Position numbers and translations under genes: made by a program. Below the pieces are notes generated by a model that was not told the origin of the DNA, ran no database searches, and saw only the letters and a program-made list of their open reading frames with translations. Of a stretch of 64,000 bases of DNA, positions 1 through 8,615 are shown piece after piece (position 1 is the stretch's first letter; each line of letters opens with the position of its first letter). Source of the stretch: Paenibacillus lautus NBRC 15380 (GTDB lineage: Bacteria > Bacillota > Bacilli > Paenibacillales > Paenibacillaceae); contig NZ_BIMF01000006.1 of the NCBI RefSeq assembly GCF_004000945.1, forward strand, positions 124,001 to 188,000, read 5' to 3'.

Positions 1-67
1 CCGTACAGTCGAATTCGGGTGGTACCGCGGAGTTACACTTCGTCCCATAGAGGGATGAGGTGTTTTT
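1..67 (+). promoter_or_regulatory. T-box leader of trpS, 3' part (antiterminator/terminator)
   Basis: The T-box core GGGTGGTACCGCGG lies at 17-30. It is followed by a terminator hairpin with arms 36-46 and 52-62 and a T run at 63-67. T-box leaders bind uncharged tRNA and allow readthrough when it is scarce. The specifier loop lies left of the window, so tRNA-Trp specificity is inferred from the downstream gene only. Confidence 0.93.
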
Positions 68-98
68 GTGTTGTTCACAAACAATCAGGAGGTGTGTT

Positions 99-1082
99 AT
101 GCAGCGATTATTGTCAGGTATCAAGCCGAGCGGAGATTTGAATATCGGCGGTTATGGTGGTGCTCTCCGTCAGTATGTGAACATGCAGCATGAGTACGAG
201 TCCTATTTCTTCGTTCCGGATCTGCATGCGGTAACGGTCTATCAGGATCCAAAGGAGCTGCACCAGCGCACGCGGGACATTGCCGCTCTGTACATCGCGT
301 CGGGCATCGACCCCGATAAAGCGACGATCTTTCTGCAATCCCAGGTTCCCGCACATGTAGAGCTCGGATGGTTGCTGGAGACGCAAGCGCATTTCGGGGA
401 ATTGAAGCGTATGACCCAATTCAAGGAGAAATCGGACGGAAAAGATACCGTGAGCTCCGCGTTGTTCACGTATCCGGTCCTGATGGCTGCCGATGTGCTG
501 CTCTATCAGGCAACGCATGTGCCTGTCGGGGACGACCAGAAGCAGCATTTGGAACTGACTCGTGATGTGGCCGAGCGCTTCAATAACCGGTATGGCCGCA
601 CATTCACGCTTCCCGAGCCGATCATTCAGGATATTGGCTCCCGCGTCATGGGGCTTGACGATCCATCCAAGAAGATGAGCAAAAGCAACCCGAACAAAAA
701 CAGCTGCGTCCACATGATGGATACGCCGGAGGATATCCGCAAGAAGTTCTCCAAGGCCGTTACCGACTCCGATGGCCAGGTCCGACACGACTGGGAGCAG
801 AAGCCGGCAGTCAGCAATCTGATCGAGATTTATTCCGTATTCTCCGAGGAAGCCATCTCCGTCATAGAGAAACGGTATGAGGGGCAAGGATACGGCACGT
901 TCAAGAAGGAATTAGCCGAGGTGGTGATCCAGAAACTTCAACCGATCCAAGAGAAGTTCCATCAAATCGTGAATTCCTCCGAGCTTGATCGCATCTTGAT
1001 GGACGGGGCAAAGCGGGCTGCCGAAACCGCCAGCACAACGCTTCTTGCCGCCAAGAAAGCGATGGGATTCGTCACGTTCTGA
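99..1082 (+). CDS. trpS: Tryptophanyl-tRNA synthetase
   Basis: This is a 327-residue class I aminoacyl-tRNA synthetase that charges tRNA-Trp in the cytoplasm. The N-terminal GIKPSGDLNIGGYGGA stretch corresponds to the HIGH-type ATP-binding region of TrpRS, and a clear KMSKS loop follows at about residues 192-196. The length fits bacterial TrpRS. I chose ATG 99 because AGGAGGTG at 87-94 precedes it at proper spacing; an in-frame ATG at 60 lies inside the leader terminator. The gene follows a T-box leader and ends at a strong terminator, so it looks monocistronic and controlled by tRNA charging. Confidence 0.96.
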   Translation: MQRLLSGIKPSGDLNIGGYGGALRQYVNMQHEYESYFFVPDLHAVTVYQDPKELHQRTRDIAALYIASGIDPDKATIFLQSQVPAHVELGWLLETQAHFGELKRMTQFKEKSDGKDTVSSALFTYPVLMAADVLLYQATHVPVGDDQKQHLELTRDVAERFNNRYGRTFTLPEPIIQDIGSRVMGLDDPSKKMSKSNPNKNSCVHMMDTPEDIRKKFSKAVTDSDGQVRHDWEQKPAVSNLIEIYSVFSEEAISVIEKRYEGQGYGTFKKELAEVVIQKLQPIQEKFHQIVNSSELDRILMDGAKRAAETASTTLLAAKKAMGFVTF

Positions 1083-1089
1083 AAGAACC

Positions 1090-1157
1090 GCAGGGCGTCC
1101 CCTTGATATCTTCATCCTGCTTAGGAATCAGATCAAGGGGCGCCCTGCTTATTTTTT
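1090..1157 (+). terminator. Rho-independent terminator of trpS
   Basis: Long stem with arms GCAGGGCGTCCCCTTGAT at 1090-1107 and ATCAAGGGGCGCCCTGC at 1132-1148, followed by a T-rich tract on the plus strand. It separates trpS from the convergent ABC operon. Confidence 0.9.
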
Positions 1158-2307
1158 ATACATAACTCTGAGTATCCCGATTCCGCCCAAACTTGTAGGT
1201 AGCAACCAGCGATAAGGCCAAGGCAAAAGCCAGCAGAATCGCCACATTTAGCATAATGTCGCTTAGCTCGCCTCCTTGCTGAAGCTTGCCGAACGTATCG
1301 AGCAGCCAATACTGCGGCAGGAAATCGGCGATTCGCTGAACCGCTTCGGGCATCACGGAGATCGGGAATAAACACCCTGCCAGCAGCGAAGTTGGCATAA
1401 TCACCATCGTCTGGATTCCGTTCGCCATCATGGTGCTGTCCGAGAATGCAACAATGACCTGCGATAAACTGACCGCGACCAGAGCGAACAGCGACAGAAT
1501 CAGAAACATCTGCCATAACGGAATGCCTGGCTCGATATGAAAGAACCGGGTCAAAACAAACAAGGTGGCCGCAATCTGAATCATCATCAGAACGATGTTC
1601 ACGATGGCATTCGAGAAGACGTAGCTGCGGGCCGTAATAGGTGACGATAATAGCCTATAGTACGTACGATTCTCGCGATCCCGGATCGTCAATGCCGATA
1701 GATTCACGGCGGAGAATAACATGAACACAACCAAGTAACCGATCGTCCGGTTGGTGACATCATGATTGGCCGATTGATCCGCAACCTTAGCCGTAGACAA
1801 ATGAAACGTTGAATTCTGGTAACCGCTGTATAGGTCGTTAAACGCGGCGGCATCGCCACCCGCTATCCTCCCCATGGATGAAATATTCTGGACGTATGCG
1901 TTCAGATATGACTTTACATACCCCGTAACCTGAGCTCCCTTAATCGATTCGATCCGAACCGGCTTGGGTGTCCCTAGCATTGCGCCTCGCGTAAACCCCT
2001 CCGGGAAGACCAGCACCGCGTCGAGCTCACCCGACAGAATCAAGTCATCCGCTTCCGATTCCCTAATGATCGAAGTCTCGGTATGTTCTAATTGAGCCAT
2101 AAAATCGATCGTATCTTGCGTGACCTTCTGTTCGACATCGTGATTCACGATGCCAATGGTGACAGAAATCTCTCCGGAACCCTTGTAGATTAAAGTGGAT
2201 AGCAGAATGCCGACAATAGGAAGCGCGATCACAAGCAGCAGATTTTTATAATCCTTCGACGAGGTCAATATCGTCTTACGAATGAGCCAGAGCATATCCT
2301 TCATCAT
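1156..2307 (-). CDS. ABC-2 type permease (LnrN/YfiN-like), last gene of operon
   Basis: A 383-residue ABC-2 membrane subunit. It has one N-terminal membrane segment (about 20-40), a long extracytoplasmic domain (about 45-185) and five or six C-terminal membrane segments. The start codon overlaps the stop of the preceding permease (TAATG), so the two are translationally coupled and probably form a heterodimer driven by the ATPase at 3455-4390. The set of two-component system, ATPase and two ABC2_membrane_3-type permeases matches the Bacillus LnrJKLMN locus, which protects against linearmycins and related polyene membrane agents. The substrate here is inferred from that similarity of architecture. 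Confidence 0.85.
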   Translation of the reverse strand: MMKDMLWLIRKTILTSSKDYKNLLLVIALPIVGILLSTLIYKGSGEISVTIGIVNHDVEQKVTQDTIDFMAQLEHTETSIIRESEADDLILSGELDAVLVFPEGFTRGAMLGTPKPVRIESIKGAQVTGYVKSYLNAYVQNISSMGRIAGGDAAAFNDLYSGYQNSTFHLSTAKVADQSANHDVTNRTIGYLVVFMLFSAVNLSALTIRDRENRTYYRLLSSPITARSYVFSNAIVNIVLMMIQIAATLFVLTRFFHIEPGIPLWQMFLILSLFALVAVSLSQVIVAFSDSTMMANGIQTMVIMPTSLLAGCLFPISVMPEAVQRIADFLPQYWLLDTFGKLQQGGELSDIMLNVAILLAFALALSLVATYKFGRNRDTQSYV

Positions 2308-3425
2308 TACAGCCCCTCCCTTCTTCGCATTGAAATCATGGCTACAGCTAATAGCAGGATGGAAAAACCGACGTTTAGCATCATCGCATTCATGGCTGCC
2401 GACCCGTTACCCGAATAAATCAGCTGCAGCAGAGCTTCATTGGACCAATGCAGGGGAGAATACGTTGCGGCCTCCCTCATGAACCCCGTTGTGCTCGCAA
2501 CCGGCGTATACCCTCCGCCAAAGAACGCAGCCAGTTGAATAATGACCATGATGACAGCCCCGGCGGCATTTCCCTTCAGCACGTAACTGATCCCGAGCCC
2601 GAGACTGAGCGCAAACAGAATCTCGGTCAACAATACCAGGAATACCATGACCGGGTTCTCACCCCAATACGCATTGAACATATACTTGCTGATCAGCACA
2701 ACGATGATGACAAATACGGCATTGATCAAGAGCGTGCCCAATATTTTTCCGGCAAAAATCTCGGCTTTCGTTACCGGTGAGGCCAATAGGCGATGCGCGG
2801 TATTTCGCTTTCGCTCACTATCGATTAATCCGCCTGCCGTCAAGGCGCTATACAGAATGATCATCGTAGTCACCGCAATCGCAAAATAATCAAGTGAACC
2901 CGGCTGCCTCGCTCCCTGAATGGAAGACTCAACCACATAGCTCTCTCCATCATTAACAAGCAGCTTGTTCTCATATTCCGGATCCATCTTTGCGGCTTCG
3001 GCTGACAGCCGATACCGATCGGTGAATGCAGACAGCATCCCCTGCACAATCCCGTTCTCAATGCTGCTCCGGCTGTTTCCCTCGTAGCTAATACCGTTAG
3101 CGCCAATCTCCACGTAACCGGTATACCGGTTGTTTCTTACTTCCTGCCCTCCGTCCATGCCTTCCTTGGCCTGCTCAAACATCATGCCTGATGAACGCTC
3201 CGACTCCTGCATGAATGTCTCCCATTGCTCCATAAGCGCGGGCTCTGCTCCGCTGTTATGGTATAACACTCGAATGTCTCCAATCGCAGTACTCCCGTTA
3301 AAAGCATTCGAAAGCGCCGTTCCCAGGATCAGAATGAGCAGCACCGGCGTTGCCAGCATGAATACCAGCATCCGTACTTCCCGGACGATCTTCATCTCCT
3401 TCAGCGCGATTCTCAGTACATTCAT
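2307..3425 (-). CDS. ABC-2 type permease (LnrM/YfiM-like)
   Basis: A 372-residue ABC-2 permease with an N-terminal membrane helix (about 20-40), an extracytoplasmic loop domain to about residue 175, and a C-terminal helix bundle containing the family's SERKRNTAHRLLASP segment between helices. ATG 3425 follows a GGGAGGTGGA ribosome site. It lies 29 bp after the ATPase gene and overlaps the next permease by one base. It probably pairs with that permease as the membrane part of a drug exporter. Confidence 0.86.
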   Translation of the reverse strand: MNVLRIALKEMKIVREVRMLVFMLATPVLLILILGTALSNAFNGSTAIGDIRVLYHNSGAEPALMEQWETFMQESERSSGMMFEQAKEGMDGGQEVRNNRYTGYVEIGANGISYEGNSRSSIENGIVQGMLSAFTDRYRLSAEAAKMDPEYENKLLVNDGESYVVESSIQGARQPGSLDYFAIAVTTMIILYSALTAGGLIDSERKRNTAHRLLASPVTKAEIFAGKILGTLLINAVFVIIVVLISKYMFNAYWGENPVMVFLVLLTEILFALSLGLGISYVLKGNAAGAVIMVIIQLAAFFGGGYTPVASTTGFMREAATYSPLHWSNEALLQLIYSGNGSAAMNAMMLNVGFSILLLAVAMISMRRREGL

Positions 3426-3454
3426 ATCCTTCCACCTCCCTCTTCCCTGGTCTG

Positions 3455-4390
3455 TTAATCCCGGAGGCTCCGGCCGGTCAACGTCAGGAATACCGTTTCC
3501 AAATTCGGCTCGGAGGCTTGAACGGAACGAATTTCAATGCCTTGCGCCGTGAATTGTTGAATGATTTTATTCAGGTTATTCACCTCTGCATCGGAGCTGA
3601 TGTGCACGATACTTTCCTTCACTTCAACCGCTTTGACGCCTGCAATCTCCTCCAACTTGCTCACTTCGAGATGGGCGGCCGATTGCACTTCAATTCCGAT
3701 ATCCTTCTGGTCCGTGATGATAGCCTTCAGCTGTGCCTTCGTGCCCTCCGCTATGATCTTGCCGTGATCGATAATGGCAATCCGGGTGCAGAGCTCCTCC
3801 ACTTCCTCCATATAATGGCTCGTGTACAGGATCGTGCTGCCCATCTCGTTCAGCTTCCTGACCGAGTTCAGAATATAGTTCCTTGATTGAGGATCAATGC
3901 CTACGGTCGGCTCATCCATGATGATCAGCTTCGGTCTGTGGGCAATTGCGCAGGCGATGTTCAGTCTTCTCTTCATGCCCCCGGAGAAACTCTTCGGGTA
4001 CATCTTATGTTTGTCACTAAGTCCGACGAACGCGAGCGCTTCTTCTGCCCTGCTCCTAAGCTCCGATCCTCTCAATCCATACAATCCGGCAAAAAAATGA
4101 ACATTCTCATAGGCGGTCAGATCCTCATAAATCGCGACCTCTTGCGGAACCATGCCGATCTGCTGCTTCGCGAACTTTCGATGCTTCACCAGATTCTTGC
4201 CCAGGATATGAACCTCTCCCTTGGTCATGGGCATGAGCGACGATATGATATTGATGGTTGTGCTCTTGCCAGCTCCGTTCGCGCCCAGGAAGCCGAAGAT
4301 CTCGCCTTCCCGTATGTTTAGCGACAACTGATCTACCGCAATGAAATCCCCAAACTTCTTCGTGAGCCCTTTGATCTCCAGCACGTTCAT
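3455..4390 (-). CDS. ABC transporter ATP-binding protein (LnrL/CcmA-like)
   Basis: A 311-residue ABC ATPase with Walker A GANGAGKST (about 36-44), signature SGGMKRR and Walker B LIIMDEP, plus a C-terminal extension typical of drug-export ATPases. I chose ATG 4390 because TGGAGG lies upstream at good spacing; an in-frame ATG at 4513 has no ribosome site. It powers the two permeases downstream. The 213-bp gap from the kinase gene is larger than the other gaps in the operon, and I found no convincing terminator or promoter in it. Confidence 0.9.
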   Translation of the reverse strand: MNVLEIKGLTKKFGDFIAVDQLSLNIREGEIFGFLGANGAGKSTTINIISSLMPMTKGEVHILGKNLVKHRKFAKQQIGMVPQEVAIYEDLTAYENVHFFAGLYGLRGSELRSRAEEALAFVGLSDKHKMYPKSFSGGMKRRLNIACAIAHRPKLIIMDEPTVGIDPQSRNYILNSVRKLNEMGSTILYTSHYMEEVEELCTRIAIIDHGKIIAEGTKAQLKAIITDQKDIGIEVQSAAHLEVSKLEEIAGVKAVEVKESIVHISSDAEVNNLNKIIQQFTAQGIEIRSVQASEPNLETVFLTLTGRSLRD

Positions 4391-4603
4391 ACGCGTTTCG
4401 CCTCCATATTCCATCCACGCATCAACCGGTGGACTTGATCTGCATTTATCGTACGAAAAAAGGATGCCCTTGCGATAGTGCACAAGTTCATCCTTACCCA
4501 TGAGAATCTTCATGTTATTGAGGGCTCAAATCTTCACCCTTTGGGGGAAAGGAAGTCCCCTCGACCCGATGCCCCTCTTCCGCCAAATCAGGCTTACCAG
4601 TTG

Positions 4604-5728
4604 TTAGCTGTAAGGAATCAAAGTGGTCACTGAGAAGCCGTTGGAGCCATCCACGATCACGGTTCCATTCACGACCGCGGCGCGCTCCTCCATGCCTACG
4701 ATCCCAAGACCCTTGATGACCTTCTGCATGCCCTTGCCATTGTCGCTGACCTTGGCCTTGATCATGGTGCCCAGAACCTCAATATGTAACGAGACTGCCG
4801 TTGCATGAGCATATTTCATCGTGTTGGTTAACGCTTCCTGGGTGTTATCCTGAATGATTTTCCACTGCAGTGGCGAGATTCGATCGACATTACCCTCATG
4901 CGTCAATACGGTCTTGATCGAATGCTGAGCGGAGAACTCCTCCAGAAATAAACGCATCCGGTTGATGCCGAGCTGTTCCGTAGGCGGCTTCACATTCTTC
5001 AGAACCAGCCTGATGCTCTCAATGCCTTCTTTGGAGATCGAGATGGCATTCTGCAGCAGCTCGGCGGACTTGTCCGGATTCGCTGCCATCAAGCGCTTGG
5101 CCGCTTCCATCTGAATCAATGCACCCGTCATGGAATGCCCGATTTTATCATGAATCTCCTGAGACAGCCGGTTTCGCTCTTCCAGCTTGAACATATATTC
5201 AAACTGCCGGATGTACTCATTATTTTCGCTTAGCCGCTCGGTCAGCCGATCCAGTTCAAGATGCATGTGCTCATTCTGCTCCTGATAGGATGCGACTCGG
5301 CTTACAAAAGTTCTTAGCATCGTGAGATAGATATAGGATAGAACGGATATAAAGACATAGGTAATGACAAGTTCGTGAGGCACCATAAGCGCTGGAACCA
5401 ACAGGGGAACCAGGATCATCCAGCTCCTGCGAAGGTATAAAGACAGCAGCTCATACAGGTTCGCGGGAAGCAGCATGAACAACAGCGGATGGATGTAGAA
5501 TGAGGAAGCCGCGACAACAAGAACAGCCAGTACCATGAAGAACGGCTGTGCATTCCGGCTCTTGAAAATATAGACGGATACATTCACGGACAGGTAGAGA
5601 AGCATGACCAGTATATACCATGGCGTAATCTCAAGATCAGAGGCATACGACTGGCTGATCACATACAGGAACAGAATCGTTTTAAAGCCGATGATCCACG
5701 ATTCGGCATAATTTCGGCGTTCGCTCAC
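4604..5728 (-). CDS. Sensor histidine kinase, DesK/HisKA_3 type
   Basis: A 374-residue membrane kinase with about five or six helices in residues 15-140, a coiled segment at 145-185, and the HisKA_3 box with phospho-acceptor His193 in QEIHDKIGHS. A C-terminal HATPase domain carries DNGKGM and GLGIVGMEERA. ATG 5728 overlaps the response-regulator stop by four bases (ATGA). Kinases of this group sense envelope stress or membrane-active drugs through the membrane domain. It should phosphorylate the adjacent regulator and switch on the ABC exporter genes, by analogy with LnrJ. Confidence 0.9.
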   Translation of the reverse strand: MSERRNYAESWIIGFKTILFLYVISQSYASDLEITPWYILVMLLYLSVNVSVYIFKSRNAQPFFMVLAVLVVAASSFYIHPLLFMLLPANLYELLSLYLRRSWMILVPLLVPALMVPHELVITYVFISVLSYIYLTMLRTFVSRVASYQEQNEHMHLELDRLTERLSENNEYIRQFEYMFKLEERNRLSQEIHDKIGHSMTGALIQMEAAKRLMAANPDKSAELLQNAISISKEGIESIRLVLKNVKPPTEQLGINRMRLFLEEFSAQHSIKTVLTHEGNVDRISPLQWKIIQDNTQEALTNTMKYAHATAVSLHIEVLGTMIKAKVSDNGKGMQKVIKGLGIVGMEERAAVVNGTVIVDGSNGFSVTTLIPYS

Positions 5729-6369
5729 TTATTCACTTCCCCCGTCAGATAAAAAATCGCAATCTGGGTTCGATGCTCAAGACCTGTCTTGCTGAGAATC
5801 GAAGTGATGTGATTGGCAATGGTGCCTTCGGAAATAAACAGCTTCTTCGAGATTTCCTTGTTGGCCAGCCCTTTGGCGATAAGCGCCATAATATCCAGTT
5901 CCCGTTCGGTGAACAGACTCCGGTCGAACTTGGTACCGCTGTCTTCCTTGTCCGGCTTCAGCCCGGATTTGATTTTATCCAGCACGACGTCCTGCAGCAC
6001 ATGATGGCCGTGGTACACGGTTTTGATCGCATCGCGAATCCGTTCCGGATCGTTATTCTTCAGCAGATAACCCTTGGCGCCGTTCAGGATCGCGTCGGTA
6101 ATGTATTCATCGTCGTCGAAGGTCGTCAAGATCAGCGTTTTGGTCTTGGTATGCTCCGTGAGCTGTTTCGTGGCCTCAACGCCGTTTAGATTCGGCATCC
6201 GGACATCCATCAGCGCCACATCCACTTCATGCGCTTCGCAATAGGTGACCGCTTCCTGGCCGTCTTCAACCGTTGCTACCACGTCGAACTCATCAAACGT
6301 GGCCAGAATGATTTTCATGCCTTCCCTGATAAACGAATTATCGTCCGCTATGATCACTTTAATCTTCAA
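5725..6369 (-). CDS. Response regulator, NarL/LuxR family
   Basis: A 214-residue regulator with a receiver domain (acidic pair D9-D10, phospho-acceptor D55 in ALMDVRMPN) and a C-terminal LuxR-type helix-turn-helix (about 150-205). The start is TTG 6369, with GGGAG upstream at long spacing. It is the first gene of the operon, whereas in the Bacillus lnr locus the kinase gene comes first. It most likely activates its own operon, including the exporter. Confidence 0.9.
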   Translation of the reverse strand: MKIKVIIADDNSFIREGMKIILATFDEFDVVATVEDGQEAVTYCEAHEVDVALMDVRMPNLNGVEATKQLTEHTKTKTLILTTFDDDEYITDAILNGAKGYLLKNNDPERIRDAIKTVYHGHHVLQDVVLDKIKSGLKPDKEDSGTKFDRSLFTERELDIMALIAKGLANKEISKKLFISEGTIANHITSILSKTGLEHRTQIAIFYLTGEVNK

Positions 6370-6395
6370 CTTACGCTCACACTCCCTTATTCAGG

Positions 6396-6401
6396 ATTAT
6401 A
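6396..6401 (-). promoter_or_regulatory. Probable -10 element for the RR-HK-ABC operon
   Basis: A perfect TATAAT on the minus strand about 27 bp upstream of the regulator start. No good -35 is present at 16-18 bp, which fits an activator-dependent promoter. Confidence 0.45.
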
Positions 6402-6522
6402 CAGGCTGTCATCTTGAAGAACGATAGTATTTTATTCACTTAAATAAAAGGGGGACCGTCACGATGCTAACCTTTGCCATGTCATGTTCCCGGCTAACAT
6501 GTACCAACCTGCTTGAGCAAAG

Positions 6523-6556
6523 CAAAAAAGCAGTGCGGGTACATACCCCACACTGC
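6523..6556 (-). terminator. Terminator of the YhgE-like gene
   Basis: Hairpin arms GCAGTGCGGG (6530-6539) and CCCCACACTGC (6546-6556), with an A run at 6523-6529 that gives U residues on the minus-strand transcript. Confidence 0.8.
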
Positions 6557-6575
6557 CCATCACCAGCCTATTTTA

Positions 6576-7754
6576 TTAAGAAGCGGTCATCGACTTTCTT
6601 TTATCGGAAAAGCTCCCCTTCTTCAGCACCGAGGCAAGCAGCAGAACAAGGAAACCTCCGGCAATAGACCATAGTACAGCAGCATTCGCGGAAGATGCGG
6701 AAACTCCATCAAAATACATCACATCTCTTAGTGCCGAAGCAGCAAAGCGGAGCGGCGTCCACGAGTACAGCCAATCCTGCGTTGCCTGCGGCAGAAACTC
6801 CGGCGCCATATTGAGAAGCGGCATCGAGAAGAACATCAGGAGCACCAGAATCCCCATTGCCGGGATTCCCATCCAGTTGAGCAAGGTCGACTGAAGGAGG
6901 AAAAAAGCGGAACCGGCCAGCCACAGCATCAACCATACACCGCCCCCGTCCGCGAGCTCCATGCCATACCAGGAGGATGCCATCCACACCAGAAAACCGG
7001 AAGCCAGACCGGCCAGCAGCAAACCTGCAGCGCCCTGCAACACGATCGTGGTTCCCCTGCTGCTGCCATCGGCCACTGCCTTCTGCAGCGCCTGGAACAA
7101 GAATACGCTAATGATCAGACACCCGATCCACAAAATCTGTACCAGCATGCCCGGCGCATTGCCGCTTGCATGGTTAACCCCGACAGGGTGAACAACCTCC
7201 TCATGCACCTCAAACGGGGTAAGGAGAGCCTGTGCTGTTGTTACCGGCAGCATATCCGTCTGCACGCTGATCATGGTCAGTGCCTGCTCGGAGAGCTGCG
7301 CTCCTGCCATCTTCATCGCTTGCCCGACCATCTGTTTCACCGCCGCGGATGCCTGCGTGCTCATCCCCTCGTTCACCAGCACTTGAACCACAGCGTGCTT
7401 CGGAGAAGGCGACTGCAGCGACAAGATGCCCGCGCTTAAGTCCTCAGGCAGCACGAGGGCTCCATAGTACTTCTGGCTGTCGAGCCCTTCCCGTGCCTCC
7501 GCTTCCGAATTCACGATCTCCCACTGAATGGGCATCTGCGAGTTTCCCTGCAGCATCCCCTTTATCATGTCGCCAACAGCAAGGGGTTCGCCGTTCGGTA
7601 ACTCCGCCGGTTGATCCAAGACGACCAGTGCAACGGGCAGGGACTTCGGCTTCGCTCCCGCGATCGATCCCATCATGGCTACGCCGAAGATCGACAGCAC
7701 CAGAATGACAACCAATGCGCCGATCCACAGCATGTTTTGTCTTAAGAAACCCAT
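6576..7754 (-). CDS. YhgE/ABC-2-like membrane protein
   Basis: A 392-residue membrane protein with one N-terminal helix (about 10-30), an extracytoplasmic domain (about 35-215) and five or six helices near the C-terminus. This is the layout of the YhgE/Pip and ABC-2 permease group. No ATPase gene is nearby, so it may use one encoded elsewhere or work alone. ATG 7754 follows GAGGAG at good spacing; an upstream in-frame GTG at 7763 overlaps that site and is less likely. It diverges from the TetR gene at 7926 with interlocking promoters, so it is the probable target of that repressor. Substrate unknown. Confidence 0.78.
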   Translation of the reverse strand: MGFLRQNMLWIGALVVILVLSIFGVAMMGSIAGAKPKSLPVALVVLDQPAELPNGEPLAVGDMIKGMLQGNSQMPIQWEIVNSEAEAREGLDSQKYYGALVLPEDLSAGILSLQSPSPKHAVVQVLVNEGMSTQASAAVKQMVGQAMKMAGAQLSEQALTMISVQTDMLPVTTAQALLTPFEVHEEVVHPVGVNHASGNAPGMLVQILWIGCLIISVFLFQALQKAVADGSSRGTTIVLQGAAGLLLAGLASGFLVWMASSWYGMELADGGGVWLMLWLAGSAFFLLQSTLLNWMGIPAMGILVLLMFFSMPLLNMAPEFLPQATQDWLYSWTPLRFAASALRDVMYFDGVSASSANAAVLWSIAGGFLVLLLASVLKKGSFSDKRKSMTAS

Positions 7755-7774
7755 ATCTACCACTCCTCGTTGTT

Positions 7775-7837
7775 AATGAACAAACTGTTGATTAATGATC
7801 ACAGCGTTAATTATAATGAAGAGAGAAATATGTTCAA
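7775..7837. promoter_or_regulatory. Interlocked divergent promoters with TetR-type operator
   Basis: Plus promoter: TTGATT at 7788-7793, 18 bp, TATAAT at 7812-7817. Minus promoter: TTGAAC at 7832-7837, 16 bp, TATAAT at 7810-7815, so the two -10 boxes overlap. A near-perfect palindrome AATGAACA-AAC-TGTTGATT at 7775-7793 covers the plus -35. TGTTCA-type half sites recur at 7831 and 7857, and CTGTTGATTAA recurs at 7886-7896. Confidence 0.7.
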
Positions 7838-7925
7838 TCATCAGCTTTCAGCGGAGTGTTCATTACTCATCAGTGTACGAGCATTCTGTTGATTAAGTGT
7901 TCAAATTGTACTGGAGGGGAATTCC

Positions 7926-8537
7926 TTGGCCAAAAAGACGGATCGCCGGCAAATCCGGACGAATCAGCTGTTGCGGCAAACTCTGTTTGAGCTCATGGAC
8001 GAAAAATGCATTAGCGCGATTACCGTCACCGATATCGCCAATCGTGCAAATATCAACCGCGGTACCTTCTATCTGCATTATCGGGATGTGCCGGATATGC
8101 TGGATAAGCTCAAAGAAGAGGTGCTTCAGAAGATTAAGAACATCGTGGTCCATATCGATCCCAGGGATTCCAGGGACTATGCGGACAAGGGAGAGCCTTA
8201 TCCGGCGTCAGAACAAATATTCGAGGAGCTCATGCGTCATGCCGACTTCATCAAGGCCATTGTCGGACCTAATGGGGACATGTCCTTCGTTCGACAATTC
8301 AGGGAGTTCATGAAGGAGCATATGTTTGCTAAGCATGCGTTCAGAATTCCCTCGGACGAGAATCAGATCATTCCGAGCGATTACCTGATTGCATATATGA
8401 CCTCCGCCAATATTGGCTTAGTTATACACTGGATCGAGTCCGGCATGAATAAATCCGCAAGGGAAATGGCGATCATGATGACGCAACTGATCAACTACGG
8501 CCCGTTGATTACCTCAGGGATTATAAAAAAACAATAA
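7926..8537 (+). CDS. TetR/AcrR family transcriptional regulator
   Basis: A 203-residue regulator. The N-terminal helix-turn-helix (about 25-60, with ITVTDIANRANINRGTFYLHY) is typical of TetR, and the C-terminal ligand domain is of the TetR_C type often found beside membrane transporters. The start is TTG 7926, with GGAGGGGA at 7913-7920. It diverges from the YhgE-like gene and very probably represses both genes from the shared operator region until a membrane-active or hydrophobic ligand binds. Confidence 0.9.
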   Translation: MAKKTDRRQIRTNQLLRQTLFELMDEKCISAITVTDIANRANINRGTFYLHYRDVPDMLDKLKEEVLQKIKNIVVHIDPRDSRDYADKGEPYPASEQIFEELMRHADFIKAIVGPNGDMSFVRQFREFMKEHMFAKHAFRIPSDENQIIPSDYLIAYMTSANIGLVIHWIESGMNKSAREMAIMMTQLINYGPLITSGIIKKQ

Positions 8538-8540
8538 GAA

Positions 8541-8577
8541 CGCAAAAAAGAGAAGCGGGGATTCCCTTGCTTCTCTT
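8541..8577 (-). terminator. Terminator of the ferredoxin-NADP reductase gene
   Basis: Arms AAGAGAAGC (8548-8556) and GCTTCTCTT (8569-8577). The A run at 8544-8549 gives a U tract on the minus strand. The hairpin may also stop plus-strand readthrough from the TetR gene. Confidence 0.8.
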
Positions 8578-8615
8578 CTATAGTTAAATAGCATATACAC
8601 GCATGCACGCGTACG

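Noticed and set aside
114..887. A long minus-strand ORF opposite trpS
   Set aside because: It is antisense to a clear synthetase gene, and its translation has no domain.
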